From NCBI RefSeq assembly GCF_014640435.1, contig NZ_BMGY01000026.1, forward strand, positions 1 through 64,000: a DNA stretch of 64,000 nt, given 5' to 3'. This document shows positions 50,150 to 58,386 of the stretch, piece by piece. The stretch's first letter is position 1. Every line of letters starts with the position of its first letter. The stretch comes from Hymenobacter frigidus (GTDB lineage: Bacteria > Bacteroidota > Bacteroidia > Cytophagales > Hymenobacteraceae). Made by a program: the position numbers and the translations under genes. Under the pieces are notes generated by a model. That model was not told where the DNA came from. It did not search any database and saw nothing but the letters and a program-made list of their open reading frames with translations.

Positions 50150-52381
50150 ATGCACACCATTAACGAGTTAAAGGACCGACTGCTGTCGGACCTCAAAGAA
50201 ATTGCCGAGCAACTCAATGTGGGCAACTTCAAGCGACTGAGCAAGCAGGACCTGATTTATAAGATTCTCGACCAGCAGGCCCTGACCCCAGGCGCTGGTG
50301 AAGCCCCGGCCCAAAGCGCGCCCGTTGTTGCTGCTGTTATTGCTGCCCCAGCTGCTGTTACTGCTCCTGCCGCTCCCGCATCCGCCCCGCGCAGCACTGC
50401 CCGTGCCGTTGCCGCTCGCCGGCCCGCTCCCAGCACCGCCGAGCAGCCCTTCTCCGACGTGGCCCCACCCATAGCCAAGGCCCCGGCCAGCCGCCCACCC
50501 CGCGAGCCCCGCCGCGAAGCCGCCGCCCCAGTTGCCGAAGCTCCCGTCGTAGCTGAGGCACCCACCGTGGAAATATTGGATTCTATCGAAGGCTTGGCGT
50601 TGGTAGCGCCTTTTGAAGCCACCGGTGCCACCCTCGCGCAGGAGCCCGAGACCTTTGAGAGCACATCTACCGAAGATTCAGCCGCTTCTGCTGCTGGCTC
50701 TACTGACCAGAACCCCAATAACCAGCGCGCCGAACGCCCCCGTCGTGAGCGGGTCGACCGTGCCGGCCGCCCCATCACGGAGCAGCGCGCCGCCGAAATG
50801 GCCGCTGAAAAAGTTGCGGCCGAAGCTGCTGCCGCTGCTGCACCCGCTGAAGCCGGAGCTGAAACCCGCGATGCTAACGGCGACAACCGCCGCCAATCGG
50901 GCAGCAATAGCTTTGGCGACCGCCGCGAAAACCGCGCCGACCGCTTCGAGCGTGACAACCGGGAAGGCCGCGATAACCGCGACCAGCGCCAGCCCCGCCA
51001 GGACCAGCAGCCGCGCCAGGAGCAGCAGCCCCGCAACGACCAAACGCCCCGCAACGACCAGCCGCGTAACGACCAGCCCCGCAACAATCAGGACCGCGAC
51101 AACAACCGCAACCTGACCCGTGAGGAACGTTATGCCCAGCGCGACCTGCAACGCCAGCAACGCCAGCAAAACCCCGACGGCTCGCCCCGCACCGACCAGC
51201 CCCAGGGCCAGAATCCGGGCCAGAATCAAAATCAGCAGCAACAGCGTCCCGCCCGCCAGGACCTCGACCTGGTGGTACCCGGCGGTGGCACGTTTGAGTT
51301 GATGCCCGACGGCGGCTATGGCTTCCTGCGCTCGCCTTACTACAATTACCTGACCTCGCCCGACGACATCTACGTGTCGCCGCAGCAGGTGAAGCAGTTC
51401 GCCATGAAGCCCGGCGATACGGTGGTGGCCACCATCCGGCCACCGCGCGAGGGCGAAAAATACTTCGCCCTGGTGGGCGTGGACAGCATGAACGGCCGCA
51501 CCGTGGAGGAAGTCCGCGACCGGGTGCCGTTCAGCCACCTCACCCCGCTCTTTGCCGACCAGCGCATGAAGCTGAGCACCAAGTCCAGCCAAATCAGCAC
51601 CCGCGTGCTCGACTTGTTTGCGCCCATCGGCAAAGGCCAGCGGGGCCTCATCGTGGCCCAGCCCAAAACGGGTAAGACGGTATTGCTCCAGGAAATAGCC
51701 AACGCCATTTCTGAGAACCACCCCGAAGTATACTTGATGATTCTGCTTATCGACGAGCGGCCCGAGGAAGTGACCGACATGGCCCGCACCGTGAAGGCTG
51801 AGGTGCTCAGTTCGACTTTCGACGAAACGGCCGACCGCCACGTGAAAATTGCCGAAATGGCCCTCGACAAGGCCCGTCGCCTCGTGGAGTGCGGCCACGA
51901 CGTGGTAATTCTGCTCGACTCCATTACCCGCCTGGCGCGGGCTTACAACACGGTGCAGCCCAGCTCGTCGCGCGTTCTTTCGGGTGGTATCGACGCCGGT
52001 GCCCTGCAAAAGCCCAAGCGTTTCTTCGGTGCGGCCCGCAATGTGGAAGGCGGCGGCTCGCTCACCATCGTCGCCACGGCCCTCATCGAAACCGGCTCCA
52101 AGATGGACGAGGTTATTTTCGAAGAATTCAAAGGCACTGGCAACATGGAACTGCAGCTGGACCGCAAGCTGGCCAACAAGCGCGTGTTCCCGGCCATCGA
52201 CATTCCGGCTTCCGGCACCCGCCGCGAAGACCTGCTGATGAGCAAGGACGAGCTGAACCGCGTGTGGGTGCTCCGCAAGTTCATGTCGGACATGACGGCC
52301 ACCGAGGCCATGGAATTCCTCAAGGACCGCATCAAAGGCACCAAGGACAACGAAGAATTCCTGCTGGCCATGAACGGCTAA
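50150..52381 (+). CDS. rho: Transcription termination factor Rho with large disordered insert
   Basis: 743-residue ring helicase, far longer than the E. coli 419-residue protein. Rho_N/SAP-like helical domain (about 1-45, [19 protein letters not shown]), then a low-complexity region (about 45-365): an Ala/Pro-rich half followed by an Arg/Asn/Gln/Asp-rich half with repeated RNDQ-type units. The RNA-binding OB domain follows (about 370-450, [22 protein letters not shown]), then the RecA-type ATPase with Walker A QPKTGKT (K509), [10 protein letters not shown], and the Q and R loops. The disordered insert is typical of Bacteroidota Rho and is reported to support condensate formation in Bacteroides. 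Confidence 0.96.
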   Translation: MHTINELKDRLLSDLKEIAEQLNVGNFKRLSKQDLIYKILDQQALTPGAGEAPAQSAPVVAAVIAAPAAVTAPAAPASAPRSTARAVAARRPAPSTAEQPFSDVAPPIAKAPASRPPREPRREAAAPVAEAPVVAEAPTVEILDSIEGLALVAPFEATGATLAQEPETFESTSTEDSAASAAGSTDQNPNNQRAERPRRERVDRAGRPITEQRAAEMAAEKVAAEAAAAAAPAEAGAETRDANGDNRRQSGSNSFGDRRENRADRFERDNREGRDNRDQRQPRQDQQPRQEQQPRNDQTPRNDQPRNDQPRNNQDRDNNRNLTREERYAQRDLQRQQRQQNPDGSPRTDQPQGQNPGQNQNQQQQRPARQDLDLVVPGGGTFELMPDGGYGFLRSPYYNYLTSPDDIYVSPQQVKQFAMKPGDTVVATIRPPREGEKYFALVGVDSMNGRTVEEVRDRVPFSHLTPLFADQRMKLSTKSSQISTRVLDLFAPIGKGQRGLIVAQPKTGKTVLLQEIANAISENHPEVYLMILLIDERPEEVTDMARTVKAEVLSSTFDETADRHVKIAEMALDKARRLVECGHDVVILLDSITRLARAYNTVQPSSSRVLSGGIDAGALQKPKRFFGAARNVEGGGSLTIVATALIETGSKMDEVIFEEFKGTGNMELQLDRKLANKRVFPAIDIPASGTRREDLLMSKDELNRVWVLRKFMSDMTATEAMEFLKDRIKGTKDNEEFLLAMNG

Positions 52382-52392
52382 GAAGCTGTTTG
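52379..52392. repeat. Solo terminal-inverted-repeat motif at the rho stop
   Basis: TAAGAAGCTGTTTG overlaps the rho TAA stop and is identical to the first 14 bases of the left end of the element at 44190. No matching right end is nearby. Confidence 0.6.
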
Positions 52393-52409
52393 GTGAAGCT
52401 TCTTCTAGC

Positions 52410-52446
52410 AAAAAGGACGGGCCCGCGTGGGCTCGTCCTTTTTTTG
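52410..52446 (+). terminator. Intrinsic terminator after rho
   Basis: Stem AAAAAGGACG-GCCC / GGGC-CGTCCTTTTT around gcgt, followed by T. Confidence 0.88.
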
Positions 52447-52830
52447 TGGTAGTACAGTCAACTACTGATTTTCGCTCGTGTAAATCCGTGGCAATTATCG
52501 GGTAATAGTTAGAAATGTCTGGCTTGTTAAAGCGGCTCATTCAAAATAAAGCCTATTTGAATTATGCATTTTGCTGTAATAGAACAGCTTTCCCAAATTG
52601 TTTACGCAAAAAGCCCACTACATTTCTGTAATGGGCTTTTGATAGAATATTTATAGTCGACAAAGATAGGTGAACGTATAAAAATTGTTCACTTCAATAC
52701 CGTTAGATAGTATCTTCCAAACCCAGGGTTGGGAGAATAAATTCATTGCTGCCAAAAAAAATGTCATGCACGTTCCGAGAGCCCTCGGGCTGCGTGCCAA
52801 GAGCTATTTTTGGGCAAAACATTTTTGCTC
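52447..52830. other. AT-rich intergenic region with a second hairpin
   Basis: About 384 AT-rich bases. A second hairpin sits at 52609-52640 (listed separately). A 74-codon frame here is shadow sequence. The promoter of the DsbA-like gene is probably in the last 100 bases. Confidence 0.5.
52609..52640. terminator. Terminator-like hairpin
   Basis: Stem AAAAGCCCA-TACA / TGTA-TGGGCTTTT with a TTTC loop. It is flanked by no recognised gene on its left, suggesting an undetected small transcript or a lost gene. Confidence 0.5.
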
Positions 52831-53499
52831 ATGGACCCCAACTTGCCGGCCGCTTTGCCCGAACTTCTCTACATCCACGACCCGCTATGTGGCTGGTGCT
52901 ACGGCATGAGCCCGATTATCAACCGGCTGCAAGCGGATTTTACGGGTCGGATTAGCGTATCGGTGCTGTGTGGTGGCATGGTGCGCGGAGCCGATGCCGG
53001 CCCCATCGCCGGTAGCTGGGCGTATATCAAAAACGCGTTGGGCGACGTCGAAGGGGCCACTGGGGTGCAGTTTGGGGCCGCCTTTAAAGCGCTGGGCGAA
53101 GCCGGGACTTACCAGTACGACTCGGAGCCGCCGAGCCGGGCCATCGTGGCCTTCCGTCAGATTACGCAGGACCCCGCTCGTGCCGTGGTCTTTGCCCACG
53201 CCGTGCAGACGGCCCTGTTTCGCGACGGCCTTGACCTGAATAATGCGGCCACGTACGAGGCGTTGTTGGTCCCATTTGGCGTAGAATCCGCCGAGTTTCA
53301 GCGGCAGTGGGCTGCTCCCGAAACGGCTCGCGCTGCCCAGCAGGAATTTGCGGCCGTGGCCCGTATTGGCGTGCAGGGCTTTCCCACCACGGTGCTGCGG
53401 CTCGGGGAGCAGGGCTACGTGCTGGCCCGTGGCTACCAGCCCTACGAGCAGCTGCGCTCGGGCCTGGAGCAGCTTCTACGCGAGGAAGCCGGTGGCTAG
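52831..53499 (+). CDS. DsbA family protein (FrnE-like) with CGWC site
   Basis: 222 residues from the ATG at 52831. A TTG 7 codons upstream is also in frame. Thioredoxin fold with inserted helical domain and active site C20-G-W-C23 in YIHDPLCGWCYG, later cis-proline segment IGVQGFPTTVLRLG. There is no signal peptide, so it is cytoplasmic, like FrnE and 2-hydroxychromene-2-carboxylate isomerase relatives. A disulfide oxidoreductase role is inferred. Convergent with the next gene, 32 bases apart. Confidence 0.85.
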   Translation: MDPNLPAALPELLYIHDPLCGWCYGMSPIINRLQADFTGRISVSVLCGGMVRGADAGPIAGSWAYIKNALGDVEGATGVQFGAAFKALGEAGTYQYDSEPPSRAIVAFRQITQDPARAVVFAHAVQTALFRDGLDLNNAATYEALLVPFGVESAEFQRQWAAPETARAAQQEFAAVARIGVQGFPTTVLRLGEQGYVLARGYQPYEQLRSGLEQLLREEAGG

Positions 53500-53531
53500 T
53501 TGCCGGTGGTCGGTTTGGCCAATAAACAGGT

Positions 53532-54152
53532 CTACTGTACCCGAACGGTCTGTTTTTTGAGCGGCGACCAGGCGATTTGGCGACGGTCTTCCTTGCCTTT
53601 GAGGTAATCGAAGCGTATGGCGTCCGGACGCTGGTGCAGGTCGTTCCAGGTGGCGCGGTCAAGGTTTTCTATTCCTTTCGGGAAGGTAGCTTCGGGACCA
53701 ACGGCGGGCGTGTGAAACTGCGTGGGCAGGAAAAACCGGTCGATGCGCCGCAGTACGAAGGTTTCGCGTTCGGCGCGGGTGGCGGTGGGGCCTTTCATCT
53801 CATATACTAGGGCGGCTTCGAGGTCGGGCTCGGTTAGCATTTCCCGGAAGATGACCTGGCCGCTGGGGTCGGTGATGGTGAACTCGCCAGTGCCTTCCAG
53901 GATGGACGGGCCGCGAAAGACTAGCTGGAACACATCGGCCGGCCCTTCTGGCTGGCTGAAATTATGCGTCTGGCGCGCCACCCGTAGCGTGTCGCTCACG
54001 GCCGAAACAGCTTTTGCGCTGGCGGTATCAGGAGCCGGCAGGGCGGTAGTGTCGCGGTCGGCCACGCGGGCAGCGGCCCCTTCATTCACGGCCGAGGGAG
54101 TGGAGTTGCAAGCTGTCAGCAGCGGCAATAAGGTGAGCCAGGCGAAGCGCAT
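53532..54152 (-). CDS. Lipoprotein of unknown function
   Basis: 206 residues. Leader with lipobox LLTAC (Cys15). After a Ala/Thr/Ser-rich linker the body has beta-strands (FQLVFRGPSILEGTGEFTITDPSGQVIFREML) and a C-terminal FDYLKGKEDRRQIAWSPLKKQTVRV. No named domain recognised, though the overall pattern recurs in Bacteroidota lipoproteins. It lies 85 bases downstream of the UbiA gene and may be in the same unit. Confidence 0.7.
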   Translation of the reverse strand: MRFAWLTLLPLLTACNSTPSAVNEGAAARVADRDTTALPAPDTASAKAVSAVSDTLRVARQTHNFSQPEGPADVFQLVFRGPSILEGTGEFTITDPSGQVIFREMLTEPDLEAALVYEMKGPTATRAERETFVLRRIDRFFLPTQFHTPAVGPEATFPKGIENLDRATWNDLHQRPDAIRFDYLKGKEDRRQIAWSPLKKQTVRVQ

Positions 54153-54236
54153 AAGACAGGAAAGATTAGGTAAGCCGAATACTGAATACGTGGCTGATGG
54201 CCCCGTGGGTTAGTGCGGTGGGCTAGCGGAGGAGCC

Positions 54237-55109
54237 TCAGCGCCATAGCAGCATGGTGATGAAAGCCGCGCTCAGGCACAGCGAAGACACTTGGTTCATG
54301 CGCATGGTGTGCTCGAAATCGGCAGCGGTTTCATCATGCCACACCAGCCAGGCCCAGCGGCCGAACAGGGCCACCACCGGCCCGGTAGCCACCAGAAAAA
54401 TCAGCAGCGGCCGGATTTCCTGGCGCAGCCAATAGGCCAGGCCCAGCGCTGCCGCGCCGGCCAGCAAGCCCACCGCCGCAAAGATGAATGTGCCCCGGAT
54501 ACCCAGCCGCAGGCTCAGGGTACGGTCGCCGCGCCGGGCATCTTCCTCGTGCTGGTACACCTGCGTGAGCGGGTAGGACCCGCACAAAAACAAGGTGCTG
54601 ACCAAGGCCAGCAGCAGGTTGGACTTCTCGAAAAGCTGGGCCGTGGTAGCGCCCACGCCCACTTGCGTCATCAGCAGCGTAAATGCGCCCTGAAAGATGA
54701 CCACCACCAGCGTGCTCAGCAGTGGGTATTTCTTGAGGCGAATGCCTTCGTAGCTATAGGCTTTCGAAATCAGTAGATAAATTACCACCAGCGCCGCAAA
54801 TGGCAATGAAAGCAGCGTCGCGCCCGCCACGGCCAGCGCATCAAACGCCCAGACGAGGTGCAGCAGCTCCGGAGTGACTTTGGGGGGTGTTTTTAAGCCG
54901 CCGATGCTGCCTTCGTCCTTGTCGTAGTAGGAGTTGTAGCCGTTGGAAGCCGGGTAGGCCAGCAGGTGCAGCACCACGAACACGCCCAGGGCCCGCCACC
55001 CGCTCCATGGCCCGCGCAGGGCGCTCAGCCCAAACCAAAACACGGGCATGAGGTAAATGGAAAACGGGATGCGCAGCAGTGGCAGCGCCTTTTTATAAGC
55101 AGTCAGCAA
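54237..55109 (-). CDS. UbiA family prenyltransferase
   Basis: 290-residue integral-membrane aromatic or lipid prenyltransferase with about eight or nine helices. First Asp-rich motif region NGYNSYYDKDEGSIGG and second YQHEEDARRGDRTLSLRLG are both present, so magnesium-prenyl-diphosphate binding is expected. The family includes MenA, UbiA, heme O synthase and others. The acceptor is not clear. The gene upstream in the same direction encodes a methyltransferase, which would fit a quinone or lipid pathway, but a large inverted repeat separates them. Confidence 0.86.
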   Translation of the reverse strand: MLTAYKKALPLLRIPFSIYLMPVFWFGLSALRGPWSGWRALGVFVVLHLLAYPASNGYNSYYDKDEGSIGGLKTPPKVTPELLHLVWAFDALAVAGATLLSLPFAALVVIYLLISKAYSYEGIRLKKYPLLSTLVVVIFQGAFTLLMTQVGVGATTAQLFEKSNLLLALVSTLFLCGSYPLTQVYQHEEDARRGDRTLSLRLGIRGTFIFAAVGLLAGAAALGLAYWLRQEIRPLLIFLVATGPVVALFGRWAWLVWHDETAADFEHTMRMNQVSSLCLSAAFITMLLWR

Positions 55110-55224
55110 GGAATAGAGAGCTGTTAGTAATTAAATGATAATGGGCAAAGGTGAGCAAAGGTGGCCAACTGGCGTTGGGAACGGCTCACTTTTGCCTGCT
55201 GCACGTATCCCGAAGTGGTCTGCG

Positions 55225-55440
55225 AGAACGATGTAAGGATGCGGCCCTTCGCGTCTCGGCGTTAAAGCGTTTCCGGGGTTAGTGTACGTGTAGCGTGGAC
55301 TCTGCGAGTCCGCGTGTCGGCCGGGCCGGGCGCGGACTCGCAGAGTCCACGCTACACGTACACGTACACAAACTTCGAAACTGCTCTAGATGACATCCAG
55401 GTGGCGCAAACGCTGAGCCGCGAAGGGCTGCGTCGCTACA
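55225..55440. mobile_element. Nested inverted-repeat element between UbiA and methyltransferase genes
   Basis: Core 55282-55363 has perfect arms beginning GTGTACGTGTAGCGTGGACT, with a GGCCGGGCCGG centre. Outside it, imperfect arms continue (GCGGCCCTTCGCGTCTCGGC at about 55230-55260 and the related complement at about 55408-55435). No transposase is present, so it would be non-autonomous. Confidence 0.65.
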
Positions 55441-55462
55441 TCCTCCGGCCTATTTTCGCCCT

Positions 55463-56278
55463 TTACTTCGCAACGAGTGTAACTGTTGACTGAATTGCGG
55501 GCCAGCCTATCAAATAGGTCACTTGCGGGCCCCACCAATGCTGTTTTTTGCCCGCCTGCCACACAAACTGACCTGTTGGGTCGGCTGCTTGAGCCAGGGC
55601 CAATAGCTCGTTAGTTGAGTACATGCGCAGCAGCGACACCGAGCCATCCCAAATAGTACAGAGAGGAATAATGGGAATCAAATAGGTAAACACCAAACGG
55701 CTGAGCCGGAAGGGCCGGAAAAACGGCGTGAGCAGCAGCTGCGCCACCGGCAGCACCGTTACGGCCAGCAGCAGCTCGGCCCAGTGCTTGCCCGCGCCCT
55801 CAAACACGCCGATGCCGGTGCGGGCCTGCACGGCATCGCGCAGCAGGGCCTTGGCCGCCGCGGGCGGGAAGTGGTGGAAGGCCGAGAAAATGGTGCGAAA
55901 ACCGGCCAGGTGGGCCGGCACGGCCAAGGCATTCACCACCGCCGGCTCGTAGCCAATGGCCCCGTGGGTGCGGCGGGCTATATCGGCCCAGGCGGCTGGC
56001 TGGGGGTATAAGTCGGTGAGGGTGATGGTGGTATTGAGCTGGCCGTGGGCGCGCAGGGCGGCCAGTACGGTTTCGGTACCGCCCCCGGCCCCGGCCCCCA
56101 GTTCCAGCAGTTGGGTTTGGTGGGTGCGGGCGAGGCCTTCGGCCAGCAGTGGCGCAATGGGCCGGTAGGTGCCCAGCGCCGAAATCATGAACCGCAGGTA
56201 GTCCATCATTCCGGCTCGGATAACGGCCGGAAACCAAGGCAAATCTTCAAACTCAAACAGACGGAGACGGACGCGCAT
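55463..56278 (-). CDS. SAM-dependent methyltransferase with C-terminal membrane segments
   Basis: 271 residues. Motif I LLELGAGAGGGTETVLAAL (about 55-73) and the post-I acidic TLTDLYPQPAAW identify a class I methyltransferase. Residues about 165-205 form hydrophobic stretches (ELLLAVTVLPVAQLLLTPFF and SRLVFTYLIPIIPLCTIWDG), suggesting membrane association and a lipid or quinone substrate. FSAFHHFPPAAAKALLRDAV is the usual methyltransferase helix. Pairing with the nearby UbiA gene is suggestive only. Confidence 0.78.
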   Translation of the reverse strand: MRVRLRLFEFEDLPWFPAVIRAGMMDYLRFMISALGTYRPIAPLLAEGLARTHQTQLLELGAGAGGGTETVLAALRAHGQLNTTITLTDLYPQPAAWADIARRTHGAIGYEPAVVNALAVPAHLAGFRTIFSAFHHFPPAAAKALLRDAVQARTGIGVFEGAGKHWAELLLAVTVLPVAQLLLTPFFRPFRLSRLVFTYLIPIIPLCTIWDGSVSLLRMYSTNELLALAQAADPTGQFVWQAGKKQHWWGPQVTYLIGWPAIQSTVTLVAK

Positions 56279-56376
56279 AGCCCAACAATACGCAGAAATT
56301 CCAGCCGCCGCTACCTCTGCTCATTAGTCCGTAGGATGCACAAGCGCCCCGGACCATACGTTTCGATGCCGGCCGG

Positions 56377-56961
56377 CTACTCATCAGCTCGGAAAAGCCA
56401 CTGCTGATATTCCAAGCCGGTAGCAACAAATGCCCCCAAATAGAAAGGGAATAATAACTCGACAATTGCCGATGCCGGCAGATTGAACTCCAGATTAAGT
56501 GCCCACGCATAAGTAACCGGATAAAGAAGAACGTCATTCCGAGCTTGCCGAGGAATCTCGCTCGCGCCAGTGGGCGGCGCGGATGACTCCGGCGAGATTC
56601 CTCGGCAAGCTCGGAATGACGTTCTTTTTGATTGACTACGGTTACTTATGCGCGACTGCTTAACAATGTTTACCAAGCCAATAGTGACAGCGAATAGCGC
56701 GGTGACGGCCAGGAAAGTAAGGTAAAATCGTTCTTGTTTATTGGGCAACTGTAGAATATGGTTGAAAAGCGGAACTGATAACAGAATGATGGGAAGAGAA
56801 ATCCCCGCAGCAAAAAAACCGATTATTGGCGCTGCGACAAAGTTGCTGTCGCCTTTGGTAAGTAGCCATAAACCCAACAGAACGGTCCCAACCACATTGG
56901 CTGTAAGCCACAGCATCGAAGCATGCTTCCAAGAGTCTGTCTTTTCCAGCGGTGATTTCAT
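56377..56961 (-). CDS. Small membrane protein carrying an in-frame MITE insertion
   Basis: 194 residues. Residues 1-100 have hydrophobic helices (MLWLTANVVGTVLLGLWLL, PIIGFFAAGISLPIILLSVP, FLAVTALFAVTIGLVNIV) with no family recognised. Residues 101-155 are a translation of the MITE at 56495-56663, identical in type to what the copy at 43831 would encode (FRACRGI, PTGASEIPRQ, RNDVLLYPVTYAWALN). Residues 156-194 resume a hydrophobic protein (VELLFPFYLGAFVATGLEYQ). Removing 165 bases plus one TTAA yields VNIV-NLEF, an uninterrupted 139-residue protein. Whether the longer product folds is unknown. It is divergent from the membrane protein at 57037. Confidence 0.72.
   Translation of the reverse strand: MKSPLEKTDSWKHASMLWLTANVVGTVLLGLWLLTKGDSNFVAAPIIGFFAAGISLPIILLSVPLFNHILQLPNKQERFYLTFLAVTALFAVTIGLVNIVKQSRISNRSQSKRTSFRACRGISPESSAPPTGASEIPRQARNDVLLYPVTYAWALNLEFNLPASAIVELLFPFYLGAFVATGLEYQQWLFRADE
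56495..56663. mobile_element. MITE-like palindromic element, copy 2 (inside a coding sequence)
   Basis: Flanked by TTAA at 56495-56498 and 56660-56663, giving an insert of 165 bases (55 codons). It has the same subterminal inverted repeats (CGCATAAGTAACCG / CGGTTACTTATGCG) and hairpin arms as copies 1 and 3. One frame through it is fully open on the minus strand. Confidence 0.88.
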
Positions 56962-57005
56962 GCAAACTTTTTTGTTGAGTGGTCGAAATATAAGCTTTTA
57001 ATACA

Positions 57006-57023
57006 TAGCTTTGCATTACAAAG
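57006..57023. promoter_or_regulatory. Promoter overlapping a CTTTG-N5-CAAAG operator (site 1)
   Basis: TAGCTTTG (exact TAnnTTTG, 57006-57013) overlaps the palindrome CTTTG-CATTA-CAAAG (57009-57023), 13 bases before the start at 57037. A protein bound to the palindrome would block the promoter. The same palindrome occurs at 58353. Confidence 0.65.
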
Positions 57024-57036
57024 TACTTTAACTAAT

Positions 57037-57723
57037 ATGAAGCCAGCCGCCCCTGCCGACCCGCTTGCCCAGCTCACCGAAATTCGCGCCATCATGGAGC
57101 GCAGCTCGCGCTTTTTGTCGCTGTCCGGCCTAAGTGGGGTGGGAGCGGGGGTGGTGGCGCTGGTGGGCGCGGCAGCCGGCAATTTTTACTTGCAAAGCCA
57201 CTACCCGAGCGAGTACGGTGACGCTGGCTACCGCCACCTTATTGCCAGCACCGCGGCCGAGCGGCAGGCGGCGCTGCCGTTTCTGCTGCTGCTGGCTAGC
57301 GTGATGATTGGCGTAGCGCTGCTGGTAGCGGTTTACTTTACGCGGCGGCGCACCCGGCACGATGGGCAAACGCTGTGGAGCGGCCCAGCGCGGCGGTTGG
57401 CCACGGCGCTGGCCGTGCCGCTGGTGACGGGCGGCTTGTTTTGCCTCCGGCTTTACCTCGGCGGCGACGCCGGCATGGTGGTGCCCGGCCTGTTGGTGTT
57501 CTACGGCCTGGCGCTGCTCAACGCCAGCAAATTTACGCTGGACGAAATTCGCTGGCTTGGCCTCACCCAGATTGGCCTGGGGTTGGTGTGCCTGCTGCTG
57601 CCGGGCTGGGGGCTGATGTTCTTCGCCCTGGGCTTTGGCCTGGGCCACATCGGCTACGGCCTGCTGATGTACAACCGCTACGAGCGGCCGGGCGCGGCTT
57701 CTAAACCCGTTGTGTCCGCGTGA
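57037..57723 (+). CDS. Membrane protein of unknown function
   Basis: 228 residues with about six hydrophobic helices (SGLSGVGAGVVALVGAAAG, LPFLLLLASVMIGVALLVAVYF, GMVVPGLLVFYGLALLNAS, IGLGLVCLLLPGWGLMFFALGFGLGHIGYGLL). The N-terminal amphipathic helix (PLAQLTEIRAIMERSSRFL) is typical of a Bacteroidota membrane family that accompanies small winged-helix regulators. The stop codon overlaps the regulator start (GTGA), so the two are translationally coupled. The ligand or signal is unknown. Confidence 0.75.
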   Translation: MKPAAPADPLAQLTEIRAIMERSSRFLSLSGLSGVGAGVVALVGAAAGNFYLQSHYPSEYGDAGYRHLIASTAAERQAALPFLLLLASVMIGVALLVAVYFTRRRTRHDGQTLWSGPARRLATALAVPLVTGGLFCLRLYLGGDAGMVVPGLLVFYGLALLNASKFTLDEIRWLGLTQIGLGLVCLLLPGWGLMFFALGFGLGHIGYGLLMYNRYERPGAASKPVVSA

Positions 57724-58013
57724 AGCACCTCATCCACGCGCTTAACAAGGCTTTCGACCACCGCGTGCGGCTGGGCGTGATGGCCGTGCTGATGGCCAAC
57801 GATTCCGTTAGCTTCAACGAGCTCAAAGAAGCCCTCGACCTTACGGATGGCAACCTCGCCAGCCATGTCGCGGCCCTCGAAAAAGCCGAGTACGTTCTGG
57901 TCAGCAAGCAATTCATCGGTAAGAAACCTAACACTACCTACACCGCCACCGCCGTCGGCAAATTAGCGTTTCAGCAGCACCTTGCCACGCTGGAAAAGCT
58001 GCTGCGGGGCTGA
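57720..58013 (+). CDS. Winged-helix transcriptional regulator (HTH_34-like)
   Basis: 97 residues from a GTG overlapping the previous stop. The fold is a single winged helix: FDHRVRLGVMAVLMAND (helix 1), SFNELKEALDLTDGNLASHVAALEKAEYV (recognition helix region, about 30-60), then the beta wing FIGKKPNTTYTATAVG. This matches the small regulator family PF13601. It lies between two promoters carrying the same CTTTG-N5-CAAAG palindrome, so it is the obvious candidate to bind them. Confidence 0.88.
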   Translation: MKHLIHALNKAFDHRVRLGVMAVLMANDSVSFNELKEALDLTDGNLASHVAALEKAEYVLVSKQFIGKKPNTTYTATAVGKLAFQQHLATLEKLLRG

Positions 58014-58025
58014 TGAGTAAGATTA

Positions 58026-58193
58026 TTAAGTACCCACGCATAAGTAACCGGATAAAGAAGAACGTCATTCCGAGCTTGCCGAGGAATTTCGCCCGCGCCA
58101 ATAGGTGGCGTGGATGATTCCGGCGAGATTCCTCGACAAGCTCGGAATGACGTTCTTTTTAGTGACTACGGTTACTTGTGCGCGACTATTTAA
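58026..58193. mobile_element. MITE-like palindromic element, copy 3
   Basis: Flanked by TTAA at 58026-58029 and 58190-58193. 164 bases between the flanks, one shorter than copies 1 and 2. Same orientation as copy 2, with more substitutions in the hairpin. It lies between the regulator and the DUF4173 gene. Confidence 0.85.
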
Positions 58194-58352
58194 CTGATTG
58201 AACGTGAGGCTGCGCTTGGCGAAGCATTGCTACCACGTCGATACCTCGACGGGAGTATACTGCTTCAGCAGAGGTACTTCCACTAGCCCAGCCTCATGGT
58301 CTGAACGTTTTACACCACACCGGAAGCCTTGGGCTCTTTTTTTACATATTCA

Positions 58353-58367
58353 CTTTGTAATGCAAAG
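58353..58367. promoter_or_regulatory. CTTTG-N5-CAAAG operator (site 2)
   Basis: CTTTG-TAATG-CAAAG, followed by TGCTTTAA as site 1 is followed by TACTTTAA. It lies 20 bases before the DUF4173 start. The core is the same palindrome as at 57009, with the spacer (TAATG versus CATTA) being its reverse complement. Confidence 0.65.
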
Positions 58368-58386
58368 TGCTTTAAAATAAATATTT

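Noticed and set aside
50678..52540. 620-codon open frame antisense to rho
   Set aside because: Shadow of the rho gene. Composition is biased and no family is recognisable.
56377..56660. Membrane gene at 56377-56961 as simply truncated by the element
   Set aside because: The reading frame continues through the element and resumes a hydrophobic C-terminal segment. The pre-insertion sequence can be restored exactly.
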